Below, piece by piece: positions 11,520 through 23,700 of a DNA stretch of 64,000 nt. Numbering within the stretch: position 1 is the first letter of the stretch; each line of letters begins with the position of its first letter. The stretch spans positions 62,838,865 through 62,902,864 of the forward strand of contig CM036753.1 in assembly GCA_020796225.1 (NCBI GenBank), in the 5' to 3' direction. Source of the stretch: Arion vulgaris. Taxonomy: Eukaryota; Mollusca; Gastropoda; Stylommatophora; Arionidae. The notes beneath the pieces were generated by a model. That model worked only from the letters and a program-made list of their open reading frames with translations. It ran no database searches and was not told the origin of the DNA. A program made the position numbers and the translations under genes.

Positions 11520-12030
11520 ATATATATATGTAGCTACCGAGATGTCGTTTTAACGTGAAATATTAAGAAGCCCTTAGAATGTGAAGATAATTAACGCAGA
11601 AGTGCTGAAAAAAATGTCCCTTGGTAGAAGGAATCTTTAACAAATATCCAAAGTAGGAAGCAGTTATCGTTTTTTGTGTGCATGTAATACCTTCTCGCCA
11701 TTCTTTCGCTTGGTGAAAAATTTCCTATAATTGTTTCGCTATTCTACATAGTTTTACAGCAGTCTTCATCTATACTGATGTGAATGTGATTAGTAGGCAG
11801 CGGGTAGAACAGATTTCGACATATGGAAAAATAGATAGAAGAGAATATAGGGAAGAGAGAGAGAGAGAGAGAGGAGAGAGAAGAGACAATAGCAGCCTGA
11901 CGTTATGGTATGAAAGATCGTCAATAACTGAGGTGACTGCGCAAAGTTGGAGGTTGAGTCCAGAAAAAGTAAAAAGTCACTTTAAAAAAAAATATCATGA
12001 AGTCAGAAGTCGGAAAAGGCACGCATGTAT
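11520..12030 (+). mobile_element. Mostly unassigned stretch with a LINE-F fragment
   Basis: At about 11845-11960 the plus strand reads SSLTLWYERSSITEVTAQS next to a GA run. This is a diverged version of the LINE-F C-terminal end. The surrounding sequence has no recognised feature. Confidence 0.4.
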
Positions 12031-12145
12031 GGCGAGGGGCACTGGCAATAAGGAAAGCGGGCCTTTACGCAAAAATCAGTCAGATATGCCATACCAGGTG
12101 CCCTGGATACGCCTGACTTCATAGTTGGCGAACGAAGAAGAAGAA
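12030..12145 (+). mobile_element. SINE family A, 3' part
   Basis: AAGGAAAGCGGGCCTTTACG, AAAATCAGTCAGATATGCC and the end GGCGAACGAAGAAGAAGAAT match the better copy at 61483-61715. Partial copies are at 22.06 and 51.41 kb. Confidence 0.65.
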
Positions 12146-12394
12146 TATTATAAAGTATATTTGGGAATCCCGTGTTAGGTGTGTATTTGTCTGACTTATA
12201 GAACAAGGTTGACTGATGTGATCAACATCGCGACTATCGCCTACTTCAGAGGCTTTCTCTGGCATCCAATTGAGGTTGAAACTATCTGAGAGCCGTTAGG
12301 ATCAGAACAAAATGTCATGCCCACAGTTGAATTGAACTACCGGACAGAGATTTGTGAAGATACATGATCATCAACGTCAGCTCATGAAAATGTT

Positions 12395-12655
12395 CCCGGT
12401 GATAAAAAGGTCATAAGGGCGAAGGATTGGCTTAATTGCACCGGATTTTACCATATGGCACAGTCTCTCTCTGCAGAAATGATGCACTACCTGTCGAGAA
12501 TATTGCACAAAGCACAAACTGCGCAGCGACAGCCAAAATCCAATGGATCTCTGGGAAAAAATCTTCGTGTGAAATAAACGACACAATCTGGATTCGAACT
12601 CACGCAAGGCAAACGTCTTAACCACTTCGCCACATAGATCCCCTTATTCACGACG
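12395..12655 (-). mobile_element. SINE family C, antisense, with tRNA-like head
   Basis: The reverse complement begins with a tRNA-like head (TGTGGCGAAGTGGTTAAGAC; B-box-like GAGTTCGAATCC) and ends at the family's CCATATGG and CACCGG pieces. It belongs to the same family as the copies at 3.8 and 31.4 kb. Confidence 0.8.
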
Positions 12656-12716
12656 ATGATAAGGATGATGATATGGATGGAAGAAGGAAGATGATGATAA
12701 GGTTGATGATAGGGAT

Positions 12717-12878
12717 CAGTGGGGGCTCGTGATCCTTTGTGTTGGTGGGACGAGACACACATTTTGGGAAAACTCATGGTTTTAGCTAAGGTTTTTTCAT
12801 TTATTAAATAATAAATACACGTTACACATTATTTTTGGTTGGGCTGGCCCACGGGCCCTTAATGACAAGCCGCCACTG
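12717..12878. mobile_element. 162-bp hAT-type MITE
   Basis: The element starts CAGTGGGGGCTCGTGATC and ends TGACAAGCCGCCACTG, which are imperfect terminal inverted repeats with the hAT-typical CAGTG end. The flanking 8-bp target duplications are ATAGGGAT (12709-12716) and ATAAGGAT (12879-12886), 7 of 8 identical. It has no coding capacity and sits in GAT-rich sequence. Confidence 0.8.
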
Positions 12879-12886
12879 ATAAGGAT

Positions 12887-13130
12887 GATGATGATTATAA
12901 GAAAGATGATGATGATATTAAGGATACTATGATATGATGATGAGATGATAAAGATGATGATAGATGATGATGATGATGATGATGATGATAAGGATGATGA
13001 TGATGATAAGGATGATGATGATGATAAGGATGATGATAAGGATGATGATAAGGATGATGATGATGATAAGGATGATGATAAGGATGATGAGGATGATAAG
13101 GATGATGAAAAGGATGATGATGATGATATA
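12887..13130. repeat. GAT-rich microsatellite with AAG spacers
   Basis: (GATGATGAT)AAG-type repeats of 12-18 bp. The ORFs of poly-Asp/Lys, poly-Met and poly-Ser here are read-through of the repeat. Confidence 0.95.
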
Positions 13131-13840
13131 TACTTGCTCATTTAATATGCCTTTTCTTATTTTATATTGATTGATTAAGTGTGAAACTCTACATATAAGA
13201 AAACCTGATGAAATGGGTTTTCAACATTTTTTGTTACACCTTGGTGATTCATTCAGCTTAAGTGTTCTTTGTCCATCATTTCATGTTTTCCTCCCAATTA
13301 TATCGCTGCAGCCATCTTGTTTGTTTACCTCCAATCTTTCCCTTCAATTTGCTTTACAGCATGGCAAAGTGTTATGTTTTTTTATATGTCTAACATATCT
13401 GATTTGTCTCTTCTTAATATTCTTCAACACTTCCTTTACATTTATAACATTTTTCTTCTTCAAACATCTATTTGTTTCTATATTCATGAAATGGAAATAC
13501 GTTAATTCTTCTATACATCTGTTTTCCTTTTTCTGTGTTGTTCATTTTTCTATCTCTATTTGTTTCTTTCTGTTCTTCTTTTCATCATCTAGTTGTAACT
13601 AATGTAAATACGTTCAATTCTTCTATAAATAAACAATCTTGAAAGTTGAATATTTGTGTCATTGTTCAATGTTTCATTTCTGCAATAATAATTATGAATA
13701 TCTGTTGTACATTCCCTGTGACTGCTCCCGTGATTTCTGGATTCGAATCACTCTGTATTCTTTGTATCCATTATATAGTACGGTTGGACTACTGTGATCT
13801 TTATTTGGGATCTATACAGTATCTCTGAAATGGGATCTCG
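13131..13840. other. AT-rich non-coding stretch
   Basis: Pyrimidine-rich sequence with hydrophobic, Phe-rich open frames and no domain. No splice-bounded coding segment was identified. Confidence 0.4.
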
Positions 13841-13945
13841 TGCTAGGTTGTGACTGCCGCTATCTTCTGTCTAAAGATTCACACACGTGTTACTTCGAGT
13901 GCAATGATGATGGTCCTTAAGTCAATCAATCAATCAACAATCTCT
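13840..13945 (-). mobile_element. SINE family F, antisense
   Basis: GAGTGCAATGATGATGG followed by a CAATCAATCAATCAAC end matches the copies at 3.09, 18.7, 31.03 and 49.8 kb. Confidence 0.65.
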
Positions 13946-14654
13946 GGCTAGTAAGGTCGCCTGATGTGAGACATTGTATCGCAAGCCTTCACAAAATAGA
14001 AGCACTATTGCAATCTACGATGGAATTCATAAGGTTAACATTTTAAACTGAGTGAACCTTGGATCCTCTGCTCAAGCGTATGTATTACCCAATGTTGACT
14101 CTGTAGGACAGACACATTTGAATTTCGCCAACCGACAGTTCTTGTACTCCCGGCTTCGTGCCGAATCGATCTTTAGCTCCGAGAAAATCTGTGGCGCTCT
14201 TGATATTGCTTTCCTGTTATACAATTCATATAATTTCATTGCATCCTTTACTTCATATCAATATGCAGATCCTCTTTAATTCTAACGATGTTTCATGACC
14301 TCGTGAAGAGGGTAGGCTTGTCATGCAGTGTTTACCCAGCGCTGTCTTTCAATTCTTTCATTGTTTTGCACAACATTTATCAAAGTGCATCTTTCTTCTT
14401 CTTCTTTCTCAAATCTTGTATTTCATCTCAGCATCGACTGGATGTAAACCAGTCATGCATCATAAGAACAACAGATTAAATGGTTTGATACCTACAGAAT
14501 GCCTGTATGTCTCTGACCACGAAGTATACGAGTATAAATCTAGAAAGACCTGCAAGATGGGTGACATCAGCACCTACGACAATGTATCTCTTATAGGCCT
14601 AACAAGCACACAGATCACTACATTCTCCCCCACTCTATAAATAGTAATTGTGAA
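13946..14654. other. Unassigned stretch
   Basis: There are open frames on both strands at 14050-14280 (on the minus strand one reads KLYELYNRKAISRAPQIF), but no domain is recognisable and no start or splice evidence supports a gene. A CTT run lies near 14393. Confidence 0.35.
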
Positions 14655-14734
14655 GTGAAGAAACTCGATAGTGTTTCTATCGCTCTGTGTCTTCATGTCC
14701 TGTGTTATCTTTGTTATCCTCTTGCTTGTCATCC

Positions 14735-14872
14735 TTGTATCTTGTATCCTCTGTGTCTTGTATCCTCTGTGTCTTGTATCCTCTGTGTCTTGTATCCTCT
14801 GTTTCTTGTATCCTCTGTGTCTTGTATCCTCTGTATCTTGTATCCTCTGTATCTTGTATCCTCTGTTCTGAA
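14735..14872. repeat. 16-bp tandem repeat
   Basis: The unit TCTTGTATCCTCTGTG is repeated about eight times. Because 16 is not a multiple of three, the same peptide (repeated VSCILC / SSVSC) is seen in all plus frames. None of these ORFs is a gene. Confidence 0.95.
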
Positions 14873-14924
14873 CAGCATTGATCTTTAAAGCCGCTCTGTG
14901 CTTATGTGGTCAAACAATTTAATG

Positions 14925-15050
14925 TGTTATTTCTTGATGAAGTTCAGTACTGATGTTATACCACTTTTTTCCTGTCTTCCTTCCTAAATCGACATTTTCT
15001 GATACTCCAGCATTTGTGTAATACGCCTTCTCTATCGTGATACTTGTTGA
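14925..15050 (-). mobile_element. LINE-A fragment, antisense
   Basis: TTTCTTGATGAAGTTCAGTA followed by CTGATGTTATACC is the reverse complement of the LINE-A C-terminal region (the FIKKQQIKWF coding stretch). Short and decayed. Confidence 0.6.
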
Positions 15051-15101
15051 GCATAAGTATATTAAAGTTACTAAATCAACTAAATAAACATTCAACATGG
15101 G

Positions 15102-15328
15102 TGTCTGTAGCTTAACCGGTAGTGAGCTCGATCACGACCGAAGAGTACTTTGTTCAAACTCAGCGACGGCAAATATGTTCCGTGGATTTTTACGAGCGGT
15201 AAAAATAAATCTCACCTTTCAGAAAGCAATGACACACTACTGAACGTATAAGTGGTGCCTAGAATATTAACAACTCGTTTCCTGTGGTTGATGCGACGTC
15301 CTGTAAAGGATATACCACGATTTTCATT
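15102..15328 (+). mobile_element. SINE family B, full length
   Basis: A tRNA-like head (A-box-like TAGCTTAACCGGTAG; B-box-like TGTTCAAACTC) is followed by the family body and the 3' end CCTGTAAAGGATATACCACG. It ends only about 50 bp before the first recognised Ig exon, so it lies in the intron upstream of that exon. Confidence 0.85.
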
Positions 15329-15381
15329 GAAATATAATCAATTATTTGATCTGCTATTATGTACGAGATATCCTCTTTCAG

Positions 15382-15595
15382 GTGACCTGGCGAAAATTGC
15401 CGGGTTTCTCCCCGTTGACCATCGGAACCAAATCCTGGACACGTGACTCACGAGTACATGCAGAGCACGTGCCAAACAGCTCACAGTGGAATCTGGTTAT
15501 CGAGAAGGTCGATATTAGCGATGCCGGTGACTACGAGTGCCAGGTCAGCAAGAGAAAATCTCACTTAAGGCACAAGGTCACACTGGTAGTCAAAG
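15382..15595 (+). CDS. Ig gene exon: second half of Ig domain 1
   Basis: The acceptor CTCTTTCAG precedes GTGACCTGG, and the donor is G|GTACAG. The exon enters in phase 0 and leaves with one base over. It encodes 71 residues, starting [12 protein letters not shown], with the Ig core tryptophan, then [18 protein letters not shown] (the D-x-G-x-Y-x-C motif) and the final strand KVTLVVK. The proximal cysteine of this domain must be in an earlier exon, because none precedes the tryptophan here. The open frame continues into the intron's TCTA/TCTT repeat, which is not coding. Confidence 0.9.
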
Positions 15596-18500
15596 GTACA
15601 GGCTTCAGTGTTGTAGTAACCTGTAAGTTCGTATATATGTTGATATTAATTAGTGCATGCACTTTCCTGCATCTATCTATCTTTCTCATCTATCTTTCTC
15701 ATCTATCTTTGTATCTATCTTTCTCATCTATCTTTCTCACCTATCTATCTTTCTATCTAACTTTCCCATATATCTATCTTTCTCATCTATCTTTCTCATC
15801 TATCCTTCTTTCTCATCTATCTTTCTCATCTATCTTTCTCATCTAGTTTTCTCATCTATCTTTCTCATCTATCTTTCTCATCTATCTTTCTCATCTATCT
15901 TTCTCATCTATCCTTCTAACTCATCTATCTTTCTCATATATCTTTCTTTCTATCTAACTTTCTCATAAATCTATCTTTCTTTCTATCTAACTTTCTCATA
16001 TATCTATCTTTCTATCTATCTTTCTCATATATCTATCTTTCTCATCTTTCTATCTTTCTCATCTATCTATCTTTCTCATCTATCTATCTTTCTTATCTAT
16101 CTATCTTTTTCATCTATCTATCTTTCTCATCTATCTATCTTTCTCATCTTTCTATCTTTCTCATCTATCTATCTTTCTCATCTATCCTTCTCATCTATCC
16201 TTCTTTCTCATCTATCTATCTTTCTCATCTATCTTTCTCATCTATCCTTCTTTCTCATCTATCTTTCTCATCTATCTTTCTCATCTAGTTTTCTCATCTA
16301 TCTTTCTCATCTATCTTTCTCATCTATCTTTCTCATCTATCTTTCTCATGCAATCCGTTCCCAACTCACATGGAATCTTTATCAAAGGTCTTTGCGTGCC
16401 GTGATCTACAGTGCCGGTCAGAAATATCTCTTCCAATCAACTTTCTACACTTCATTTTCTATCTATATGTTTCTCATTCATCTATCTTATCTTTCTCATC
16501 TAACTATCTTTCTCATCTATCTATCTTCTCTCATCTATCTTTCTTATCTATCTTATCTTTTTCTCATCTATCTTCTCTCATCTATCTTTCTCATCTTTCT
16601 ATCTTTCTCATCTATCTATCTTTCTCATCTTCTATCTTCTATCTATCTATCTTTCTCATCTTCTTCTCTATCTATCTTTCATCTATCTTCTCATCTATCT
16701 TCTCATCTCATCTTTCATCATCTATCTTCTCATCTATCTATCTCTATCTTCTATCTTTCTCATATCTATCTTCTCATCTATCTTTCTCTATATCTATCTT
16801 TCTCATCTATCTTTTCTCTCTATCTTTCTCATCTATCTTTTCTCTATCTATCTTTCTCATCTATCTATCTCTCATCTTCTTTCTCATCTATCTTTATCTA
16901 TCTTCATCTATCTATCTTTTCTCATCTATCTTTCTATCATCTTCTCATCTATCTATCTTTCTCATCTTCTATCTTTCATCTATCTCTCCATCTATCTTTC
17001 ATCTATCTATTTCTTTTCTTCATCTATCTATCATCTATCTCTTTCTCTCTATCTTTCTATCTATCTATCTTCTTCTTTTATCTTTCTATATATCTTTCCT
17101 TCTTCTCTATCATCTGTTCTCTATCTGCCTATTTCTTCTTCATTTCTTCTTTCTATCTATCTATTATTTTCTCATATATCTTTTCTGTTTACTGTCTTTC
17201 TATATCTCCTTTTCCTTTCACTCTTATCGCACTCCTGCTTCTATTATGCCGACCTTTTCTATCTTCTGTTGTATGTCTGTTCTACTGTCTGTCTGTATTT
17301 GTGTGTCTGTCATTGTCGTAGCCTGCGTGTGGTTGTGTGTCCGTCTTTGTGTCTACCTAACTACCTACTTACACAGCTACTCTCTACCTGCCAACTTCTT
17401 CTTCTTTTTTCCGATCCAACAGCACTCGCTTTCAGCTCTTCGTACGTGCCTGACATCTAACGCTTCGGTTCGTGCCTACAACACGTAAATCTAGGAACTG
17501 TGCTTTTCTGCCATCCTGCGGAATTGAACATGCACTACACGAGGATAGTCACCGTAGTCAACGGCTACAACACGCTGGCAGACGGCACTCTGCTCACTTA
17601 ATGTACTCTACTTCTCTGTGTTTGTATGTATGTTTCTAGCTATCTGTCTGAATGTGGATACGTGTCTTGTCTGCTGCGTGAGGTGTCATTTTCTGTTCAT
17701 GGTATATGTATCGTGTATATAATGTATGTATGTAATGCGTGTATATGTAAGAAGTAGACTATAAACTTTTGATCAAGTTTGTGAACTAGCATGACCAGGG
17801 ACCATGCAGAAGAAGAACAGTAGAAGTAAAAGAATAGAAAGATGAAGACAGAAAACCTTAAAGTTTCAAATTGAATTAGTAAAGAGCAAATCATCTAATT
17901 CAATGTGCTCAATGAGTAAACTGTATGTCCGAATCAAATCTTCAATTTGAAAAACTACGCTACTACAAATTTGTTTTAATGTCTATTATTTTGTATCTAA
18001 ATTTCAGCAAAGCCTATTGCTCTGCTACCACGTAAGTAGATAAATCAGTATCAACAATATTTAGTAAGAGCACTAGACATAGAGCAGTTTATTATTGATT
18101 TTAATTTATGACTGAAAAAAGCAAGTAATAGTTGTTACATAACCTTTATTTAACTATTAGGTGTCTACGAGTGCCGGATTAGGCCAGCGCGGGGCCTGTA
18201 GCAAATGTTACCATGAAGGTTTTGTGTTTTTAAAATATTTAAACCGAAATTTAACAAACTAAACATTTTCTGCTCTAGGCGCGGGGTCTGCAGAAACGCG
18301 GGGCCCGTAGCATTCGCTACTTCTGCTATATAGCTAATCCGGCACTGGGTCTATGCAATGTGGCAGTCTAAGGAGATCTCGAGATGTTCGGCTTCTGAGC
18401 TATCACAGGGTACTGCTTTTGGAGTTTATCATGTGGAGTCATCGTGAGAGCCATCAGTCGAGATATCGGAGATCGAATTTCATAGAGATTATTGACCTCA

Positions 18501-19309
18501 ATGTATGTGAGATTAAGTTCATTATTATATCGGAGACGGACGATAAGGCGTAAATTCAGTGCCCTAGTTGAGCAGATAAAAGAACCATTTGCAGTTGAAA
18601 GTCGAGAAGAGGAGGCTCGAAAGCCAATGCCCGGGCAAAATTCATTAGAAAGATTTTAAAATAATTTGTTAAAAATACGTTCACGATCTTCTAAAATTAC
18701 ATCGTGGATCCTCGCCGTGCTTCGGAGTTCGTGACTGCCGCTGAAATATTTCGTAAGAAAGTGATCAGAGCACATGGTTACTCATTGAAGTACAATGATG
18801 ATGGTCTTATCAATCAATCAATCAATCAACATTAACTATCCAGTGCCGCAGTCTACGTCTATTTGTCTTGCTGGTTCGGTCATATGCTGCAAACTGAGAC
18901 ATGATTTGTGTCATTGTTAAAATAGCTGTTATTGTTCCCCATTATAGTTGACCTATTAACGATGTACTCTATTAGACGATGTTAATACGATGTGTACCTA
19001 TGTAGACGATGTTAATACGATGTGTACCTATGTAAATGGTGTTAATACAATGTAGACCATTGAGTATAAACTCAAGATAGCTAGAGAACGTGCATACTTC
19101 AAAATAAGTGCTAGAATGGATCACCGTTGCACTGGCTGCTCAGCACTAGTGGAGGAAATTGGTTAAAGCGGGGCAAGTCGTGGGTTGACCGTGCTGCAGA
19201 CACTGTACAGCTGGTATGTGGACTCACAAATATCGACCATGGGGAAGAATGGATACCGATGCCTTCAATATACAGGAACACTTTCCACCATCATTAAATT
19301 TGACAAAAG

Positions 19310-19351
<42 letters not shown>

Positions 19352-20728
19352 ATCACGTGGCGTTGGATGCAGACGTCAAGGCAACCATGATGAAAGGGCG
19401 TTGACAGGATGGAAGAGTGGAAATTGATGATGCTGGAAGGATTTACACGGATGGATCAGTAGTTCGTCAAGAAAGGATCTGCATTCGTATCTCATTCTTT
19501 GCAAGCCCATGTGGCAGAATGGTCCAGGAGGCCAGTGGTGCATTTCGTATGACAACAAATTGCATGACAATGAAGGTAATGGCAGTGACTAATGCTTTAC
19601 GTTGGCTGGAGTCAGAAAACTACACTCATGCATGCATTCTGAGTATTCATTGAGTATGATCCGCAAGGTAGAGGCTGGTTCGGTGCGCAGGCAATGGACT
19701 GAATTACTACAAGCGTCAACAATTTGCAGAATCACACTTATCTTCGTTCGGGAACATGGGTGTCGTTGGCAATGAGAGAGCAGACAGGCTGGCTAGCTCT
19801 GCCAGCATATCAGAAGGCCAGCCGATGGATAGATCTGATGTTTTGAAGTCCCTCATAGAGTGTGGCTGGAAAGAAGATTTTCATTTAAACCAATCCATGT
19901 CAACTACTAGATTGCAGAAGCTGGGTTTGAAGATTGGAGTAGCAAGAAAAGAACAGTATAACAGGTACGTGAGTAGGCTCATCAATCAAAATCGAACTGG
20001 TTCGGTCAGTCGCTGGACTCAGTTGGAGTTATTGCGAAGGAGATCGGAGCACCTATGGACATGTTCGGAGTGCAATGAAGATATTCCAACTGAAACTGAA
20101 ACTGATGTGTACCAAATTTTGAGTTATATTTAACAAAGAGACGGTCCAATTTGTATTAATATTTATATATTAGTTTGCAAAGCAGATAGTCTTTACAAAT
20201 ATGAGAATAAACATTGACAAAACCGAAGAAAAGACATTTGCTTGAGAAGAAACGCTACCAATATCTCCATCGAAAAGCATCAATTAAAGCAAATCATACA
20301 CTTTACATAAATAGTGAGCATTTTTTCAGCAAATGGAAGAATAACTAACGAAATTCAACATAGATGCAATAAAGCGAATCAAATCATATGACAAATGGCA
20401 CCAATTTTGAAATGCAACATGTCACTAAGAGAACATTGCACAACACAATCTTCCTACCAACATTATGCTATCAGTGCCAAACTTCGACGCTGACATCAAA
20501 CAACAGAAGAAAACTAGTCACGTCAGAGATGAGTGTCTATGCAGAATGCTGGGAGTATCAAGAAGAGACCGGTTTATAAATGAAGACAGGAAAATAAGTG
20601 GGTACAACATCAGTACTGAAGCTCATCAAGAAACAACAAATTAAAGAAAGACCACGGAGAAGATGGATTTAGGATATAACTGGTGATTGATTTGAGCATG
20701 ACAGCTGCAGAGGCGGGACATCTGACCT

Positions 20729-20788
<60 letters not shown>

Positions 20789-23700
20789 AATTCGAAGGAC
20801 TGTTGGGGTGGCAAAGTTTTGTTCAGAACAAACTATTTGATGAAATGAAGTAAAAAGATGGTAATGATTATGATGATTGCTGTGGTGGCTGTTATAATTG
20901 TCCTGCTGGTGAGGACATAGTAAAAGCAACAGCACACATAGAAACAGCACCTGATGTTGGTTGAAAGATAACAATTACTAAAATCTGTGGGTGTTAAGAT
21001 ATTTTCTCATCAGGTATTGAGATCAGTGGAGAGAACATCTTGAAAGTTGGAAGTCTGTTACAACTAACTTGTAATGCTAGCCTGGCGGATGTTGCTGTGG
21101 AGACTATTGCTTGGATTAAGGGTATGTTCATGATTTATCATTTTTTTGTCCAATAGAAGTACATATTTAATTAAATATTTAAAAAGCATCTCTTCTTCTT
21201 CTTCTTTGCGTTCGTTCTTTAGACCAATTTTAATCACTCTTTGTGATATGTTTGATCATTGCAAAGAACGTGTATACGTTGCACATTGGTTTGGGCCCTA
21301 AACGCATAGACTTCTACACGTTTAGGACACATGCATCCGATTTCAGCCAAACCTCCTTAGTCGTCTCTTACGACATGCATGGCAGGTAACAGTGGTTCTA
21401 TTCTTTACACCCCAAATTTGGGCCCCGGTAACCACTCAAAAAGGATCTAAAAGCGAAGGATCGACTTTATTGCACCGGGTTTTCACATATTCCTCATTGT
21501 GGCGTATGTGGCTTATTAACACAGACGTACTGAGTTCGAATCACGCTGCAGACAATTTGGTTGCAAATTGTTTCGTGTGGATTTTTACAAAGGACGATGG
21601 CACCACCGTTCAGAAAGCAATGACAAACTACTGAACGTAATAATGACTAGAAAAATCACAAACAGCGTTAAAAAGATGGGGTTGACTCGCAAAGTCCTGT
21701 AAAGGATATACAATACAAATTTTTTTACTTCCTCATATTGGCTCCGCCTCCGTCGTCAAAAATCTACCGAGAATGTTACATAAAGCACGAACTCCGTATC
21801 TCCAGCAACAATCCTTGGGTTGTCATTAAAAAATTGCACGTGTTACTCGGTCCGGATTCAAACCCACAACATTGAGAACAACAGGCAAATGACTAAACCA
21901 CTTCGCCATAGAGAGCCCCATTTCATTAAATAGATGGAAGTCACCGATAACGAAGGTGATAACACGCAGCGTTAAATTCGAAGATTCGAGGCCAGCTTGG
22001 GCTAAAAGCTTTCGGTATCCACATGATAAACGGGCAGGCTAAATGTTTCCTCATTCTTTACTCGAGGGTCTAAATTACAAGTAACTCTGAAGTTGGAATA
22101 AGGCTTGTCTAAATGACGAGGACTACCTGAGATAAGTAAAGCAAGCATTCAAGCTGAAATCAGTCGGAAGTGCCATATTACACACCATGATTGAGATAAG
22201 TAAAGCAAGCATTCAAGCTGAAATCAGTCGGAAGTGCCATATTACGCACCATGATTCCGCTTAATTTCATACCGGCGAACGAACTTAATTTAAAAATATT
22301 GAAATAGATCTTTCACGAAGTAAATCGTTTATAAAAAAAATATTGTATGAAAAAGGTCTTTCGTGAAACCGGTCATTCATATAGTAGATGTTACATATAA
22401 AGTAGATCTTTATTGAAACCTGATATAGTAGATGTTACATATAAAGTAGATCTTTCATGAAAAACATCGTAAATGAAATATATCGTTCGTAAAGTAGATC
22501 TTATATTACGTAGATCTTTCATGTAAAATATCTTAAATATATCTTTCGTAAAGTAGATCTTATATTACGTAGATCTTTCATGTAAAATATCTTAAATATA
22601 TCTTTCATAAAGTAGATCTTATATTACGTAGATCTTTCATGTAAAATATCTTAAATATATCTTTCGTAAAGTAGATCTTATATTACGTAGATCTTTCATG
22701 TAAAATATCTTAAATATATCTTTCGTAAAGTAGATCTTATATTACGTAGATCTTTCGTGAAACAAAATTTCATTTAAAGAAGAAGAAGAAGAAAAAATAT
22801 ATTATCTTATTAATAATAATACTATGTTTTACATGTTTGACACAAGCTTGCACTTCCCACTCAAAATTAATAATAATACTATGTTTTACATGTTTGACAC
22901 AAGCTTGCACTTCCCACTCAAAATTAATAATAATACTATGTTTTACATGTTTGACACAAGCTTGCACTTTCCACTCAAAATTCAAATCTGTATTTATAGA
23001 TGGAGAGCCACTTCTACAAGGGAAAGACAACAGATACAGTGTTCATACATCACTGACACTTAACGATCAAAGTTCAGGGATCATTAGCAGTAAACTTGAG
23101 GTCAGGGACGTTCGTATAGACGATTCTGGAGTTTATTTATGTCGATCAACAGAACGAATACAAATGGCGGGAGTAAAGGTCGAAATTCAAGGTCAGTAAT
23201 AATTCTTCTTTTCCCCTCCCTAATCCTGTGTTGCGCCCGTGTGGTTCCGGGTCCCGCAAGGAAAGCAAAGAATAGTACCACTGTGACCTACGGCATGTCG
23301 TAAGAGGCGACTGATGTAGGACCTAGGAAAGCTACCTGGTAAATAAAAAGCATAGCAGAAATCAGATGTGTTAGCCTACTTGCAGGCGCATAACTAGCAC
23401 AACGTACAATCGCTCTTAGGCTCAGATCACATACAAATCACACAGAGTGGTTGACAAGTTGTCGATATTGAGCGTACGAAGAAAAAGAAGAAATAATGTG
23501 TTGTATCACAGCATCATGATAAGGAGAGATTTCTAGAACGGACTCTTGCGTGCACTTCGTACGGTACCACTGTATTTGAGTAGCATTGTTCTTTGAGGCG
23601 CACTGTCTGTTGGTAATCTTCTCATGTGACTGAACCATGCAATTTGGTGTTTCTTGATGAAGCTCAGCATTGATGTTGTACACACTTTTTCAATCCTAAA

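Noticed and set aside
13171..13602. 143-residue hydrophobic ORF as a membrane protein
   Set aside because: Composition follows the T-rich DNA; no start context, homology or splice support.
1..15381. The missing 5' exons of the Ig gene (signal peptide and first half of Ig1)
   Set aside because: I looked for a segment with the proximal Ig cysteine and a phase-0 donor but found none that was convincing; they may lie before the window.
16370..17488. 372-residue Ser/Leu/Phe-rich plus-strand ORF
   Set aside because: Read-through of TCTA/TCTT simple repeats inside an Ig gene intron.
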